The notes beneath the pieces are model-generated. The model ran no database searches. It saw only the letters and a program-made list of their open reading frames with translations, and had not been told where the DNA came from. Positions 1 through 9,236 of a DNA stretch of 64,000 nt are shown in pieces. Source of the stretch: JBDTSW01 sp963807385 (GTDB lineage: Bacteria; Actinomycetota; Thermoleophilia; Solirubrobacterales; 70-9); assembly GCA_963807385.1 (NCBI GenBank), contig CAWEBQ010000003.1, positions 186,001 to 250,000 on the forward strand, in the 5' to 3' direction. The translations under genes were made by a program, and so were the position numbers. Numbering within the stretch: the stretch's first letter is position 1; each line of letters opens with the position of its first letter.

Positions 1-1157
1 TGGACGGCGCCCCAAGCGAGCGACGCGGTCTTGCCCTTCAGGGTCCTGCCGTGCGGGAGCTGGACGACCGCCGCCCCCCTCCCGATGGTCGCCATCGTGC
101 CCTTGTCGTGATAGGCGAATGGCTGGGCGGGCTTGCCATCCAGCTGCCGCGCGATGTTCTCGCCCGCGGCCTCGCCCGACTGAAGGGCCACCGAGCCGAG
201 CTGCGGAAGGACCTCGCCCGACTTCGCATCGGTGATCCATGCGATGTCCCCCACCGCCAGCACCTCCGGATGCCCGGCCACGGCCAGGTCGGGCCCGACC
301 GGGATCCGGTTGCCGTGCTCCAGGTCCAGTCCCAGCGACTCGGCGATGGGGTGCGCCCGCAGCCCGGCACCCCAGACGAGGGTGTGGGCGCGAAGCGTGC
401 GCCCCGACCTCAGCCCGACCGCGGTCGGGCTCACCGAGGTGACCACCTCCCCCAGCACCACCTCCACCCCCCACTTCTCGAGCGTCTTCCTCGTGTAGTC
501 CTGGAGCTCGGGCTCGAACATCGAGAACAGGTTCTCCCCGGCCTCGACCAGGGTGAGAGTGGCCTTGTCCGCGGGAAGATTCGGGTAGTCCTTCGCGAAG
601 TCGCTTCGGTAGAGCTCCGCGAGCGCCCCGACGGTCTCGACTCCGGTCGGGCCGCCGCCGACCACCACCACGTCAAGGGCCCCGTCCTCCACCAGCGACG
701 GATCGCGGTCGGCGGCCTCCCACCTGCGCAGCATGTGCTCCTTCAGCCGCACGGCATCGTTCAGCGTGTACATCGGGAAGCCGTGCTCAGGGGCGCCCTC
801 GACGCCGAAGAACGAGACCCGTGCGCCGAGGCCCAGGACAACGTGGTCATAGGCGATCGGATCCATCTCCTCGAAGGTGACCCTGCGCTTGTCGAGGTCC
901 ACCCCGCTGACGGTCGCCTGGTGGACCACCGCGTTGGGCTGATCGTGGAACAGGTCGCGCACCGAATGCGCGACGTCGCTGGCCTCGAGCAGATCGCTCG
1001 CGACCTGGTAGAGCATCGGCTGGAACGTGTGGTAGTCGTGGGCGTCCACGACGACGACATCGGCCTCGGCCGCCTTCAGCTTGCGCGCGGCGCCCAGGCC
1101 GCCGAAGCCAGCGCCGAGGATCAGTACCACCGGCACGGGTCGGTCTCCCTCTCTCAT
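1..1157 (-). CDS. ndh: NDH-2 type NADH:quinone dehydrogenase (3' end cut by window edge)
   Basis: FAD-dependent pyridine nucleotide-disulfide oxidoreductase of the single-subunit NADH dehydrogenase (NDH-2) family, which passes electrons from NADH to quinone at the inner membrane face without pumping protons. The ATG at 1157 is followed by the FAD-binding GAGFGGLGAARKL motif near residues 15-27. A second dinucleotide fold (VVVVGGGPTGVE) lies mid-protein, and a late VGDIAW segment fits the second FAD contact. About 385 residues are visible; the frame is open at base 1, ending in an ASLAWGAV segment that in the family lies shortly before a C-terminal membrane helix, so 30-60 residues are probably missing. 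It is divergent from the malic enzyme gene, and the 97-nt gap probably holds both promoters. Family assignment is strong; the quinone acceptor is inferred. Confidence 0.88.
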   Translation of the reverse strand, partial: MREGDRPVPVVLILGAGFGGLGAARKLKAAEADVVVVDAHDYHTFQPMLYQVASDLLEASDVAHSVRDLFHDQPNAVVHQATVSGVDLDKRRVTFEEMDPIAYDHVVLGLGARVSFFGVEGAPEHGFPMYTLNDAVRLKEHMLRRWEAADRDPSLVEDGALDVVVVGGGPTGVETVGALAELYRSDFAKDYPNLPADKATLTLVEAGENLFSMFEPELQDYTRKTLEKWGVEVVLGEVVTSVSPTAVGLRSGRTLRAHTLVWGAGLRAHPIAESLGLDLEHGNRIPVGPDLAVAGHPEVLAVGDIAWITDAKSGEVLPQLGSVALQSGEAAGENIARQLDGKPAQPFAYHDKGTMATIGRGAAVVQLPHGRTLKGKTASLAWGAV

Positions 1158-1254
1158 GGCGACGCACTATGCACTACCTTGCCGGAACCGTCGAAGCAGT
1201 CTGGATCGGCGAAGGGAACGGCTTCGGACGGGCCCTTGAGAACCAGAGGCAAGG

Positions 1255-2964
1255 ATGAGCCCAAGACCCTTCACCGAGGAAATCGACGACCAGGGCGTCG
1301 TCTCGCTTCAGGTCCACGTCCGCGGCGAGGAGGTCCTCGAGGACCCGCAGCTCAACCGAGGCACCGCGTTCACGGGGGCCGAGCGGCGGCACCTCGGCCT
1401 CGAGGGAATGCTCCCCTCGGCGGTCGAGACGGCGGAGGAACAGGCAACGCGCTGCTACGCCCAGTTCACCTCACTAGAGGGCGACCTCGACAAGTGGATC
1501 TTTCTCAGCCAGCTCCACGACGCGAACGAGATCCTCTTTTACCGCCTGGTGGGCGAGCACGTCACCGAGATGCTGCCGATCGTCTACACGCCCACCGTCG
1601 GGACCGCGATCGAGCAGTTCAGCCAGGCCTTCCGCCGCCCCCGCGGCGTCTTCCTGAACGTCGATGACGTCGACGGCATCGATCGAGCGCTCGAGCGCTC
1701 CGGGCTGGGGGCTAATGATGTCGATCTGATCGTGGCCTCCGACGGTGAGGCGATCCTGGGCATCGGCGACTGGGGCGTCGGCGGGATCGACATCTCGATC
1801 GGCAAGCTCGCCGTCTATACGGTCGCCGGCGGGATCGATCCGAACCGGGTCCTCGCCGTCGGGCTCGACGTCGGCACCAACCGCGAGCAGCTCCTCACCG
1901 ATCCCCGTTACCTGGGCCTGCGCCGCTCACGCGCTCGCGGCGAGGAGTACGACCGCTTCATCGACGCCTACGTCGAGAGCGCCAGCCGGCGATTCCCGCA
2001 GGCGATCCTCCACTGGGAGGACTTCGCCGCTCCTCAGGCCCGCGGCATCCTGGCGCGCTACGGAGACAGCAAGTGCACCTTCGACGACGACATCCAGGGG
2101 ACCGCCTCGATCGGCCTCGCCTGCGCGCTCGCGGCGGTGCGTGTGTCTGGCGGACGCCTGACCGATGAGCAGGTCGTGGTCTTCGGCGCCGGCGCGGCCG
2201 GGGTTGGCATCGCCGACCTGATCGCCCACGCCATGCAGGACGACGGCCTCTCCGCCGACGACGCAGCCGCCCGGATCTGGCTGCTCGACCGGCCCGGCCT
2301 GCTGACGAGCGCGATGGACGACCTCGCCGATTACCAGCGCCCCTACGCGAAGGACCCGGCGGCGGTGGCCGGGTGGCGGGCCCCGGACGGGACGCTCGGC
2401 TTGGCCGAGGTTGTCGCGGGCCTGCACCCGACGATGCTGGTCGGCACCTCCGGCGTCACCGGCGCCTTCACCGAGGAGATCGTGCGCTCGATGCACGCGA
2501 ACTGTCCGCGGCCGATCGTGCTGCCGATGTCGAACCCGACGCCGCTTGCCGAGCAGACGCCCGAGCGCCTGATCGAGTGGACCGACGGCGCCGCGCTGGT
2601 CGCCACCGGGAGCCCGTTCGATCCGGTCGCCTACGACGGCAAGACCTACCGGATCGGCCAGGCGAACAACGCCCTGATGTTCCCCGGCCTCGGGCTCGGG
2701 ACGATCGTCGCCCGCGCGTCGCGGATGCCGGAGAGCCTGTTCCTGGCCGCGGCTCGCGCGATCGCGGGGCTCGCGGACGCATCCGACCCGGCCAAGGGCC
2801 TGCTGCCGGGCATCGAGAGACTGCGCGAGGTCTCCGCCACTGTCGCGGTGGAGGTCGTCAAGGCGGCGGTCGCCGACGGGCTCGCCCAGGTCGAGATCGA
2901 CGACCCCGTTGGCGCCGTGCAGGAGGCGATGTGGCAGCCCGATTACCCCGCGATCAAGCATTGA
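1255..2964 (+). CDS. NAD-dependent malic enzyme (oxaloacetate-decarboxylating)
   Basis: Oxidative decarboxylation of malate to pyruvate in the cytosol. The 569-residue length is that of the large (SfcA/MaeA-type) malic enzymes. The malic N-domain shows YTPTVGTAIEQFS near residue 110 and a GEAILGIGDWGVGG stretch near 165. The metal and active-site region is HWEDFAAPQARGIL followed by CTFDDDIQGTA near residues 255-280. The dinucleotide-binding motif is VVFGAGAAGVGIADLI near 308-323. The ATG at 1255 follows a GAGGCAAGG ribosome site. Ten bases separate it from the PoxB-type gene, which uses its product pyruvate, so co-transcription and a malate-pyruvate-acetate route are likely. NAD rather than NADP preference is inferred from the family. 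Confidence 0.95.
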   Translation: MSPRPFTEEIDDQGVVSLQVHVRGEEVLEDPQLNRGTAFTGAERRHLGLEGMLPSAVETAEEQATRCYAQFTSLEGDLDKWIFLSQLHDANEILFYRLVGEHVTEMLPIVYTPTVGTAIEQFSQAFRRPRGVFLNVDDVDGIDRALERSGLGANDVDLIVASDGEAILGIGDWGVGGIDISIGKLAVYTVAGGIDPNRVLAVGLDVGTNREQLLTDPRYLGLRRSRARGEEYDRFIDAYVESASRRFPQAILHWEDFAAPQARGILARYGDSKCTFDDDIQGTASIGLACALAAVRVSGGRLTDEQVVVFGAGAAGVGIADLIAHAMQDDGLSADDAAARIWLLDRPGLLTSAMDDLADYQRPYAKDPAAVAGWRAPDGTLGLAEVVAGLHPTMLVGTSGVTGAFTEEIVRSMHANCPRPIVLPMSNPTPLAEQTPERLIEWTDGAALVATGSPFDPVAYDGKTYRIGQANNALMFPGLGLGTIVARASRMPESLFLAAARAIAGLADASDPAKGLLPGIERLREVSATVAVEVVKAAVADGLAQVEIDDPVGAVQEAMWQPDYPAIKH

Positions 2965-2974
2965 GGGAGCGCCG

Positions 2975-4717
2975 ATGAGCCAGACCGTCGCCGAGATCCT
3001 GATCGACCAGATGGTCGCGGCCGGGATCAGGAACGTTTACGGCATCGTCGGCGACTCCGCGAACCCGATCGTCGACGCCCTGCGCCGCCACTCCGCCGAG
3101 ATCCAGTTCGTGCACGTTCGCAACGAGGAGGCGGGGGCGTTCGCCGCCGGCGCCGACGCCCAGGTCTCGGGGCGCCCCACCGCCGTGCTGGGCTCGTCCG
3201 GGCCGGGCAGCGCGCACCTTCTCAACGGCCTCTATGACTGCCAGCGAAACGGCGCGCCCGTGTTCGCCATCGCCACGCACATCCCCAGCACCGAGATCGG
3301 CACGGGGTACTTCCAGGAGACCCGCCCCGAGGAGATGTTCGCCGGCTGCTGTCACTTCGTCGAGACGATCAGCTCCCCCGCCCAGATGCCACGCCTCTCG
3401 CAGCTGGCGATCCAGGCGGCGATCCTCGATCGCGGCGTCGGCATGGTGATCCTGCCGGGCGACATCGCGGCCGCCGAGGTCACCGACCCCCTGCTCGCCC
3501 ACGACATCGTCACGAGCCCGCCCTGTGCCCGGCCGGCCGACGAGGCCCTCGACCAGGCCAGGGAGCTGATCCAGGGCGCCAGGCGGATCGCGATCTACGG
3601 GGGCGACGGAACCCGCGCCGCCCGCGACGAGGTGCTGGAGCTCTCGGAGAGGCTGAGGGCCCCGGTGGCCTACGCCTACCGCGGCAAGGACGTGCTCGAG
3701 CACGACAACCCCGCGGCGGTCGGAATGATCGGGCTGCTGGGCTGGGGCGCGGCGACCCGGGCGCTCGATAGCTGCGACCTGCTCCTGATGCTCGGCACCG
3801 ACTTCCCCTACCGCGACTTCCTGCCTTCCGAGCCGACGATCATCCAGGTGGACGACCGGCCGGCTCATCTGGGCCGGCGCGCCCGCATCGATCTCGGCCT
3901 CGCGGGCGATGTGGGCGAGACGCTGCGCGCGCTCCTGCCCCGGCTCGAGGCACGGTCCGACTCGTCGTTTCTCGACGGAATCGTCAAGGCGCACGGCAAG
4001 GACGTAAAGAAGCTGCGCACCTACGTCGAGCACGAGGGCTCGGGCGAGGGTCTGCGTCCGGAGATGGTCACCGACTCGCTCAGCGAGCTCGCCGATCCCG
4101 ACGCGGTCTTCACGATCGACACTGGTATGTGCAACGTCTGGGGAGCGCGGTACCTGCAGATGAAGCCGGGCCGCCGGCTGCTGGCGTCGTTCGGGCACGG
4201 ATCGATGGCCAACGCGATGCCGCAGGCGATCGGCGCGAAGCTCGGATCGCCCGAGCGGCAGGTGGTCGCCCTGTGCGGCGACGGGGGTCTCTCGATGCTG
4301 ATGGGCGAGCTGCTGACGGCGGCCGGCCTCGATATCCCCGTGAAGCTGATGGTGTTCAACAACTCGACGCTCGGGATGGTGCGGGCCGAGATGATGGTCT
4401 CCGGCTACCAGCCCTTCGGGACCGACGTCCGCAACCCCGACTTCGGCGCGCTGGCCACCGCCGCCGGGCTCCACGGCGAAAGGGTCACGGCGGCCGGCGG
4501 GATCCGGCCCGCCATCCAGCGCGCTTTCGACCACCCAGGGCCGGCGCTGATTGACTTCGTCACCGACCCGCGGGCCCTGGCGATGCCACCGGAGGCGACC
4601 CTGGAGGAGGTCAGGGGCTTCGCCCTGACGACCAGCAAGCTCGTCTTCGGCGGCGACACGGCTGAGGCGTGGGCTCAGGTGAAGTCGAACATCCGCGACG
4701 CCCGGCAGGCCCTCTAG
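2975..4717 (+). CDS. poxB: Thiamine-diphosphate enzyme, PoxB-type pyruvate dehydrogenase (quinone)
   Basis: TPP-, FAD- and Mg-dependent enzyme that decarboxylates pyruvate to acetate and CO2 and passes electrons to membrane quinone. The 580 residues start at ATG 2975 (MSQTVAEILIDQMVAAG), ten bases after the malic enzyme stop; the frame is open further upstream, but that part is a shadow of the previous gene. The TPP glutamate lies in HVRNEEAGAFAAG near residue 52. Segments such as NGLYDCQRN, THIPSTEIGTGYFQET and VVILPGD-like VMVILPGDIA match E. coli PoxB closely as I remember it. The TPP/Mg motif GDGGLSML...FNNST is near residues 435-465. Acetolactate synthase is the main alternative, but the IPSTEIGTGYFQET segment is characteristic of pyruvate oxidases. 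Neighbours (NDH-2, cydAB) also feed or drain the quinone pool. Confidence 0.9.
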   Translation: MSQTVAEILIDQMVAAGIRNVYGIVGDSANPIVDALRRHSAEIQFVHVRNEEAGAFAAGADAQVSGRPTAVLGSSGPGSAHLLNGLYDCQRNGAPVFAIATHIPSTEIGTGYFQETRPEEMFAGCCHFVETISSPAQMPRLSQLAIQAAILDRGVGMVILPGDIAAAEVTDPLLAHDIVTSPPCARPADEALDQARELIQGARRIAIYGGDGTRAARDEVLELSERLRAPVAYAYRGKDVLEHDNPAAVGMIGLLGWGAATRALDSCDLLLMLGTDFPYRDFLPSEPTIIQVDDRPAHLGRRARIDLGLAGDVGETLRALLPRLEARSDSSFLDGIVKAHGKDVKKLRTYVEHEGSGEGLRPEMVTDSLSELADPDAVFTIDTGMCNVWGARYLQMKPGRRLLASFGHGSMANAMPQAIGAKLGSPERQVVALCGDGGLSMLMGELLTAAGLDIPVKLMVFNNSTLGMVRAEMMVSGYQPFGTDVRNPDFGALATAAGLHGERVTAAGGIRPAIQRAFDHPGPALIDFVTDPRALAMPPEATLEEVRGFALTTSKLVFGGDTAEAWAQVKSNIRDARQAL

Positions 4718-4736
4718 CGCAACCAGAAAGGACCCA

Positions 4737-5975
4737 ATGGACCTTCAGAACTACACCCCGGTGGGCGACAAGGAGAACTCCCCGTTCTTCGAGGAGTACC
4801 TGCCGAAGATCTACCAGCGGCGCCAGGAGAGCGGCCTCGACGAGCTCATCGGCGACATGCGCGGCGTCGTGGTACAGGTCCAGCAGGGCGACGCGGTCAA
4901 CTACCTGGCGGAGCTGGCGGCGATGGGGCCATACCGCTTCACCGGCGCCCGGCTGACCGAGAGCCACAGGGTCTTCTTCTGTCAGTCCCGGCCCGAGTTC
5001 CCGCGCCTGATCGTTCTCGAGCCGCTGACGGCCGACTACGAGGACCGGATGACGCAGTGGAACCTGATGTACCCGCTCGCCAGCCGCAAGCCGAACGCCC
5101 GCTACGTCGGCGAGGTCTACCAGGCCGAGGACCTCGGGGCCGTGCGCGACGCGCTCGAGCCCCAGAGCATCCGCTTCGTCTATGAGGGCGACTCCAAGAA
5201 CTCGTTCTACTGTCGCGAGCACCTGGCCTTCACGTTCCTCTCCGACTACACCTACAACCGGGTCGGCTACATCGACACGGACATCGATGACATCGACGCC
5301 CTCGACCTCGGCGAGACGGTGACCCTGGAGGCCGACGAGGAGGACAAGCTGGAACGCGCCGCTGCGCTCCAGGATGAACACGGGATCTCAGACCTCATCC
5401 TGGGCCTGGACCACATGGCCACGCGGATCCTCGCTGGCGACCGCGAGGGCGCGATCCTCGAATACCTGACGATGGTTCCCTACTACTTCTGGGGCGCCTA
5501 CAACATCGTCGAGATGAACTCCTCGACCAACGTCACGCGCCATCCCGACATCGGCGACGACAAGCGTTCACCGGCGCGCGTGTTCACGGCGAACAACACC
5601 CCGGCGTTCGCGAACTCGTTCGAGGACCTGCCGATGCCGACCGAGGACTTCGTTCGCAACTTCGGCCGCCGCATGCACCACATGGCCTACGCGGTCACCG
5701 ACGGGCACGTGGCGGAGGAGAAGAACGTCGACTACGTCGTCCGTCAGCTCGGCGAGATGGGAACGAAGTTCCTCGCCCACGTCGTCGGGGAGTGCAAGGA
5801 CGACCCCAACCTGAAGCAGATCTTCTCGAAGAGCTCGCAGTACTCGATGCTGATCACCGAGTACATCGAACGCTGTCACCACTACGAGGGCTTCTTCACC
5901 CGTGACAACGTGGCCTCGCTGACGGCCGCGGCGGGCGCGGACGAACGCTACGAGCACGGGCATGTATTCGACTGA
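4737..5975 (+). CDS. VOC-superfamily protein resembling 4-hydroxyphenylpyruvate dioxygenase, substrate unknown
   Basis: A 412-residue protein with no confident named function. Its C-terminal half carries what looks like the 2-His-1-Glu iron site of HPPD-type dioxygenases. H226 lies in ILGLDHMATRI, H315 in RRMHHMAYAV, and E375 in MLITEYIERC, followed by a YEGFF-like segment near 383-387. The E-x-I-x-R spacing after the glutamate matches the FFEIIQR signature of HPPD. The N-terminal half (1-150) is divergent, as is usual for the first VOC barrel. AGAAAGGA lies 7-13 bases before the ATG. It sits between poxB and an FMN-glutamate-synthase-like gene, a context not typical of tyrosine degradation, so a different alpha-keto acid substrate is plausible. 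The fold assignment is moderately sure and the activity is unknown. Confidence 0.6.
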   Translation: MDLQNYTPVGDKENSPFFEEYLPKIYQRRQESGLDELIGDMRGVVVQVQQGDAVNYLAELAAMGPYRFTGARLTESHRVFFCQSRPEFPRLIVLEPLTADYEDRMTQWNLMYPLASRKPNARYVGEVYQAEDLGAVRDALEPQSIRFVYEGDSKNSFYCREHLAFTFLSDYTYNRVGYIDTDIDDIDALDLGETVTLEADEEDKLERAAALQDEHGISDLILGLDHMATRILAGDREGAILEYLTMVPYYFWGAYNIVEMNSSTNVTRHPDIGDDKRSPARVFTANNTPAFANSFEDLPMPTEDFVRNFGRRMHHMAYAVTDGHVAEEKNVDYVVRQLGEMGTKFLAHVVGECKDDPNLKQIFSKSSQYSMLITEYIERCHHYEGFFTRDNVASLTAAAGADERYEHGHVFD

Positions 5976-6018
5976 TCCCCTGGGGCGGTCGGAGCGCTAG
6001 CCGGAAGGGATAGGAGCC

Positions 6019-7650
6019 ATGGAGAAGATTCGAACCAAGGCCTGGTGGGCGATCGTCGTGCTCGTGATCGCGCTGATCCCGATGGGCGCGCTGCTGCATC
6101 CGTTCTGGTGGAAGCTCGAGATCCTCTTCGTCCCGCTCGCGCTCCTGGGCCTCTGGGACGTGCTCCAGACCCGGCACAGCATCCTGCGCAACTACCCGGT
6201 GGTCGGGCACCTGCGATTCCTGATCGAGGGCATGGGCCCCGAGCTCCACCAGTACATCGTCGAGAGCGACGAGGACGGGGCCCCGTTCAACCGCGCCACG
6301 CGCTCGGTCATCTACCAGCGGGCCAAGGACGTAGAGGACAAGAAGCCGTTCGGGACCGAGCTCGACGTCACGGCACCCGGATACACATGGCTCACGCACT
6401 CGATCTCGACCCGCCCGGTGGCCGAGGATCCCGGGGCCATGCTCCGCACCACCGTCGGCGGGCCCGCCTGCACACAGCCCTACTCGGCGTCGATCCTGAA
6501 CATCTCGGCGATGAGCTTCGGCGCCCTCGGGCGGCAGGCGATCCGGGCAATGAACCTCGGCGCCAAGATGGGCAACTTCGCCCACGACACCGGGGAGGGC
6601 AGCATCTCCCCGTACCACCGCGAGAACGGCGGCGACCTGATCTGGCAGATCGGCACCGGCTATTTCGGCTGCCGGACGCCCGACGGCGAGTTCGACCCCG
6701 ACACCTTCGCCAAGCAGGCGGCGGATCCCCAGGTGAAGATGATCGAGATCAAGCTCTCCCAGGGCGCGAAGCCGGGACACGGGGGGATCCTGCCCGGGGC
6801 CAAGGTGACCAAGGAGATCGCCGAGACGCGGCTCGTCCCGCAGGGCGAGGACGTGCTCTCGCCGACCTACCACAGGGCGTTCTCGACACCCCTCGAGCTG
6901 ACCGACTTCATCGCCCGGCTGCGCGAGCTCTCCGGCGGCAAGCCGGTGGGCTTCAAGATCTGCATCGGCGACCCTCAGGAGCTCATGGCGGTGGTCAAGG
7001 CGATGCTCGAGACCGGCATCCATGCGGATTTCGTGGTCGTCGACGGCGGGGAGGGCGGCACCGGGGCGGCGCCGCCGGAGTTCTCGGACTCGCTTGGGGC
7101 GCCCCTCCTCGAGGGCCTGCTGATCGTCCAGAACGCCCTCATCGGCGCGGGGATCCGCGACGGGATGCGCGTAGGCGCCAGCGGCAAGCTCGTGACCGGG
7201 GCGAGGATCTGCGGGGCCATGTGCCTGGGCGCCGACTGGGTCAACTCGGCCCGGGCGTTCATGTTCTCGGTCGGCTGCATCCAGGCCCAGCGCTGCCACA
7301 CGAATCGCTGCCCCGTGGGCGTTACCACGCAGGACGACCGGCTCCAGCGGGCGCTCGTGGTCGAGGACAAGGCCGAGCGCGTGCACCACTTCCACCGCAA
7401 CACGGTCGGCGCGGTAGCCGAGCTGATCGCGGCGGCCGGCCTCGACCATCCCAGCGGGCTCGGCCCCGACAGGATGTTCAAGCGCGTTGCCGAGAGCGAG
7501 GTCAAACGGTTCGACGAGATCTACCCGCTGATCGAGCCGGGGCAGCTCCTCGAGGGGTCGGCGCCCGCACGCTTCCAGCACGTATGGGACGCGGCGAGCA
7601 CCGAGCGCTTCCACACGGCCGTCCACCCCCAGAGGCCCGAGGCCGGCTGA
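6019..7650 (+). CDS. FMN-binding glutamate-synthase family protein, membrane-anchored
   Basis: A 543-residue protein related to the FMN-binding domain of glutamate synthase (GltB/YerD-like, without the glutaminase domain). Two hydrophobic segments at residues 9-28 and 35-47 suggest N-terminal membrane anchoring. The core contains SAMSFGALGRQAIRAM and HDTGEGSISPYH (roughly residues 160-200), VVVDGGEGGTGAAP near 340-353, and a 3Fe-4S type cysteine set C420, C426 and C431 in GCIQAQRCHTNRCPVG. These are diagnostic of the family. Stand-alone members are poorly characterised, so glutamate synthase activity should not be assumed. A ribosome site (GGAAGGGATAGGAG) precedes the ATG. Its stop overlaps the start of the MFS gene by one base, so the two are translationally coupled. 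Confidence 0.88.
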   Translation: MEKIRTKAWWAIVVLVIALIPMGALLHPFWWKLEILFVPLALLGLWDVLQTRHSILRNYPVVGHLRFLIEGMGPELHQYIVESDEDGAPFNRATRSVIYQRAKDVEDKKPFGTELDVTAPGYTWLTHSISTRPVAEDPGAMLRTTVGGPACTQPYSASILNISAMSFGALGRQAIRAMNLGAKMGNFAHDTGEGSISPYHRENGGDLIWQIGTGYFGCRTPDGEFDPDTFAKQAADPQVKMIEIKLSQGAKPGHGGILPGAKVTKEIAETRLVPQGEDVLSPTYHRAFSTPLELTDFIARLRELSGGKPVGFKICIGDPQELMAVVKAMLETGIHADFVVVDGGEGGTGAAPPEFSDSLGAPLLEGLLIVQNALIGAGIRDGMRVGASGKLVTGARICGAMCLGADWVNSARAFMFSVGCIQAQRCHTNRCPVGVTTQDDRLQRALVVEDKAERVHHFHRNTVGAVAELIAAAGLDHPSGLGPDRMFKRVAESEVKRFDEIYPLIEPGQLLEGSAPARFQHVWDAASTERFHTAVHPQRPEAG

Positions 7651-9236
7651 TGGGTGCCGCGGAGGAGTCCCGCTCCCCCAAACGCCAGGGCTTGGTGCTG
7701 GGTACCCTGATCCTGGTCGCGGCCGTCGCGAACCTCAACCTGGCCGTGGCGAACGTGGCGCTGCCGTCGATCGGTAGCGCCTTCGACGCCGGCCAGACCC
7801 AGCTCAACATGGTCGCCGTGGGGTACTCGTTTGGCCTCGCCGGCTCGGTCCTGTACCTCGGAGCCCTCGGCGACCGCTACGGACGCAAGCTGATGCTGGT
7901 GGCCGGTATGGCGCTCTCGATCCCAGCGTCGCTCTTGGCCGGCCTCGCGCCCTCGATCGAGGTGCTGATCATCGCCCGAGTGCTCGGGGGCGTCGCCGCC
8001 GGCATGGCGTTCCCGACCACGCTGGCCCTGATCACCGCGCTGTGGTCGGGGCCGGCGCGGACCAAGTCGATCGCGCTGTGGTCCGGCCTCGGCGGCGCGA
8101 TCGCCGCTCTGGGCCCGCTCGTCTCGGGCGGGCTGCTCGAGCAGTTCGACTGGGGCTCCGTGTTCCTCGTGACGCTGCCTTTCGCCCTCATCGCGCTGGT
8201 GATGGCGCAGCGACTGGTCCCCTCGCACGTAAACGAGACGACCGACCCCGTGGACAACCTCGGGGGCATCCTCTCCGTAGTGCTGGTGGCGGCGCTGGTC
8301 CTGGCGATCAACTTCGCCGCCGTCCCCAGCGCGGGTGCGGCTGCCATCGGACTGGGGGTCATCGCGCTAGCGGCAGGAATCGCCTTCATTCTGCGCCAAC
8401 GGCGGGCGCGAAGCCCGCTATATGACCTGGAGGTCGCAGGCCGTCGCGTCTTCTGGGTGGCCGCCGTCGCGGGGGTCATCGTCTTCGGATCGCTGATGGC
8501 ATCGATGTTTATCGGCCAGCAGTTCCTCCAGAACGTGCTCGAGTACTCGACCCTGGATGCCGGGTTGGCGATCATCCCCGCGGCCCTGCTGATGGTCCTG
8601 GTGGCGCCGCGATCGGCGAAGCTGGTCGAGGCGAAGGGGGCCCGGCTTACGCTCCTTTTGGGCTACGCCTTCTGCCTGCTCGCCTTCGTCGCGATGCTGG
8701 CGCTGTGGAAGCAGGGAATCCCGTACTGGAAGGTGGCGCTCGGCTACGGCCTGCTGGGGATCGGCGTCGGCTTCGCCGGGACCCCCGCCTCGCACTCGCT
8801 CACGGGATCGGTGCCCGTGAACCGCGCGGGCATGGCCTCGGGGACGGCCGACCTCCAGCGAGACCTGGGTGGGGCGATCATGCAGTCGATCTTCGGCGCC
8901 CTGCTGACCGCCGGCTACGCCTCGGCCGTCAGCGCCGCGATCACGGCCTCGCCGGAGGCGGACAAGGTCTCGGACAAGGTCCAGGGCGAGCTGACGAAGT
9001 CGTTCTCGAGCGCCGCCGAGACGGCCGCGCAGTACCCGAAGTATCAGGACCAGATCGTCGCCGCCGCGAAGTCGGCGTTCCTCCAAGGCGACGAGAAGGC
9101 CTACGTCGCCGGGATCGTCGCGGTCGCGATCGGCGCTGCGATCGTGTTCTTCCTCTTCCCCAAGCGGGACGATGAGCGGCGCCTGCTTGCCTCCTACCAC
9201 GCCCAGGACACGCGGGCAGCGGGGGCAGCGCCCTGA
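7650..9236 (+). CDS. MFS transporter, DHA2 (EmrB/QacA) type with 14 predicted helices
   Basis: A 528-residue polytopic inner-membrane protein. The ATG at 7650 shares a base with the stop of the preceding gene. The first helix ends in NLAVANVALPSIG, and the loop 2-3 signature is YLGALGDRYGRKLM (about residues 69-82). The antiporter motif-C region reads WSGLGGAIAALGPLVSGGLL. The length and helix count fit the 14-TMS drug:H+ antiporter DHA2 family. A long extracytoplasmic segment (about residues 440-490) precedes the last helix, and the tail is basic and hydrophilic. Substrate is unknown; multidrug export is the family default. It lies between an oxidoreductase and cydA in a co-directional run, so export of a metabolite from that pathway is possible but unproven. 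Confidence 0.88.
   Translation: MGAAEESRSPKRQGLVLGTLILVAAVANLNLAVANVALPSIGSAFDAGQTQLNMVAVGYSFGLAGSVLYLGALGDRYGRKLMLVAGMALSIPASLLAGLAPSIEVLIIARVLGGVAAGMAFPTTLALITALWSGPARTKSIALWSGLGGAIAALGPLVSGGLLEQFDWGSVFLVTLPFALIALVMAQRLVPSHVNETTDPVDNLGGILSVVLVAALVLAINFAAVPSAGAAAIGLGVIALAAGIAFILRQRRARSPLYDLEVAGRRVFWVAAVAGVIVFGSLMASMFIGQQFLQNVLEYSTLDAGLAIIPAALLMVLVAPRSAKLVEAKGARLTLLLGYAFCLLAFVAMLALWKQGIPYWKVALGYGLLGIGVGFAGTPASHSLTGSVPVNRAGMASGTADLQRDLGGAIMQSIFGALLTAGYASAVSAAITASPEADKVSDKVQGELTKSFSSAAETAAQYPKYQDQIVAAAKSAFLQGDEKAYVAGIVAVAIGAAIVFFLFPKRDDERRLLASYHAQDTRAAGAAP

Noticed and set aside
51..1250. Long plus-strand open frame opposite the NADH dehydrogenase
   Set aside because: Its translation is Arg/Pro/His-rich with no family motifs, whereas the minus strand gives a textbook NDH-2 with both dinucleotide motifs.
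1927..4534. Two long minus-strand open frames opposite malic enzyme and poxB
   Set aside because: Low-complexity Arg/Gly/Val composition; they arise from high GC in the third codon position of the real genes.
5896..7626. 576-codon minus-strand frame opposite the FMN glutamate-synthase-like gene
   Set aside because: No recognisable domains and the opposite strand shows a complete conserved family.
6045..7649. Extension of the MFS frame upstream to 6045
   Set aside because: The extra 535 residues are an out-of-frame shadow of the previous gene; the MFS protein starts at 7650.
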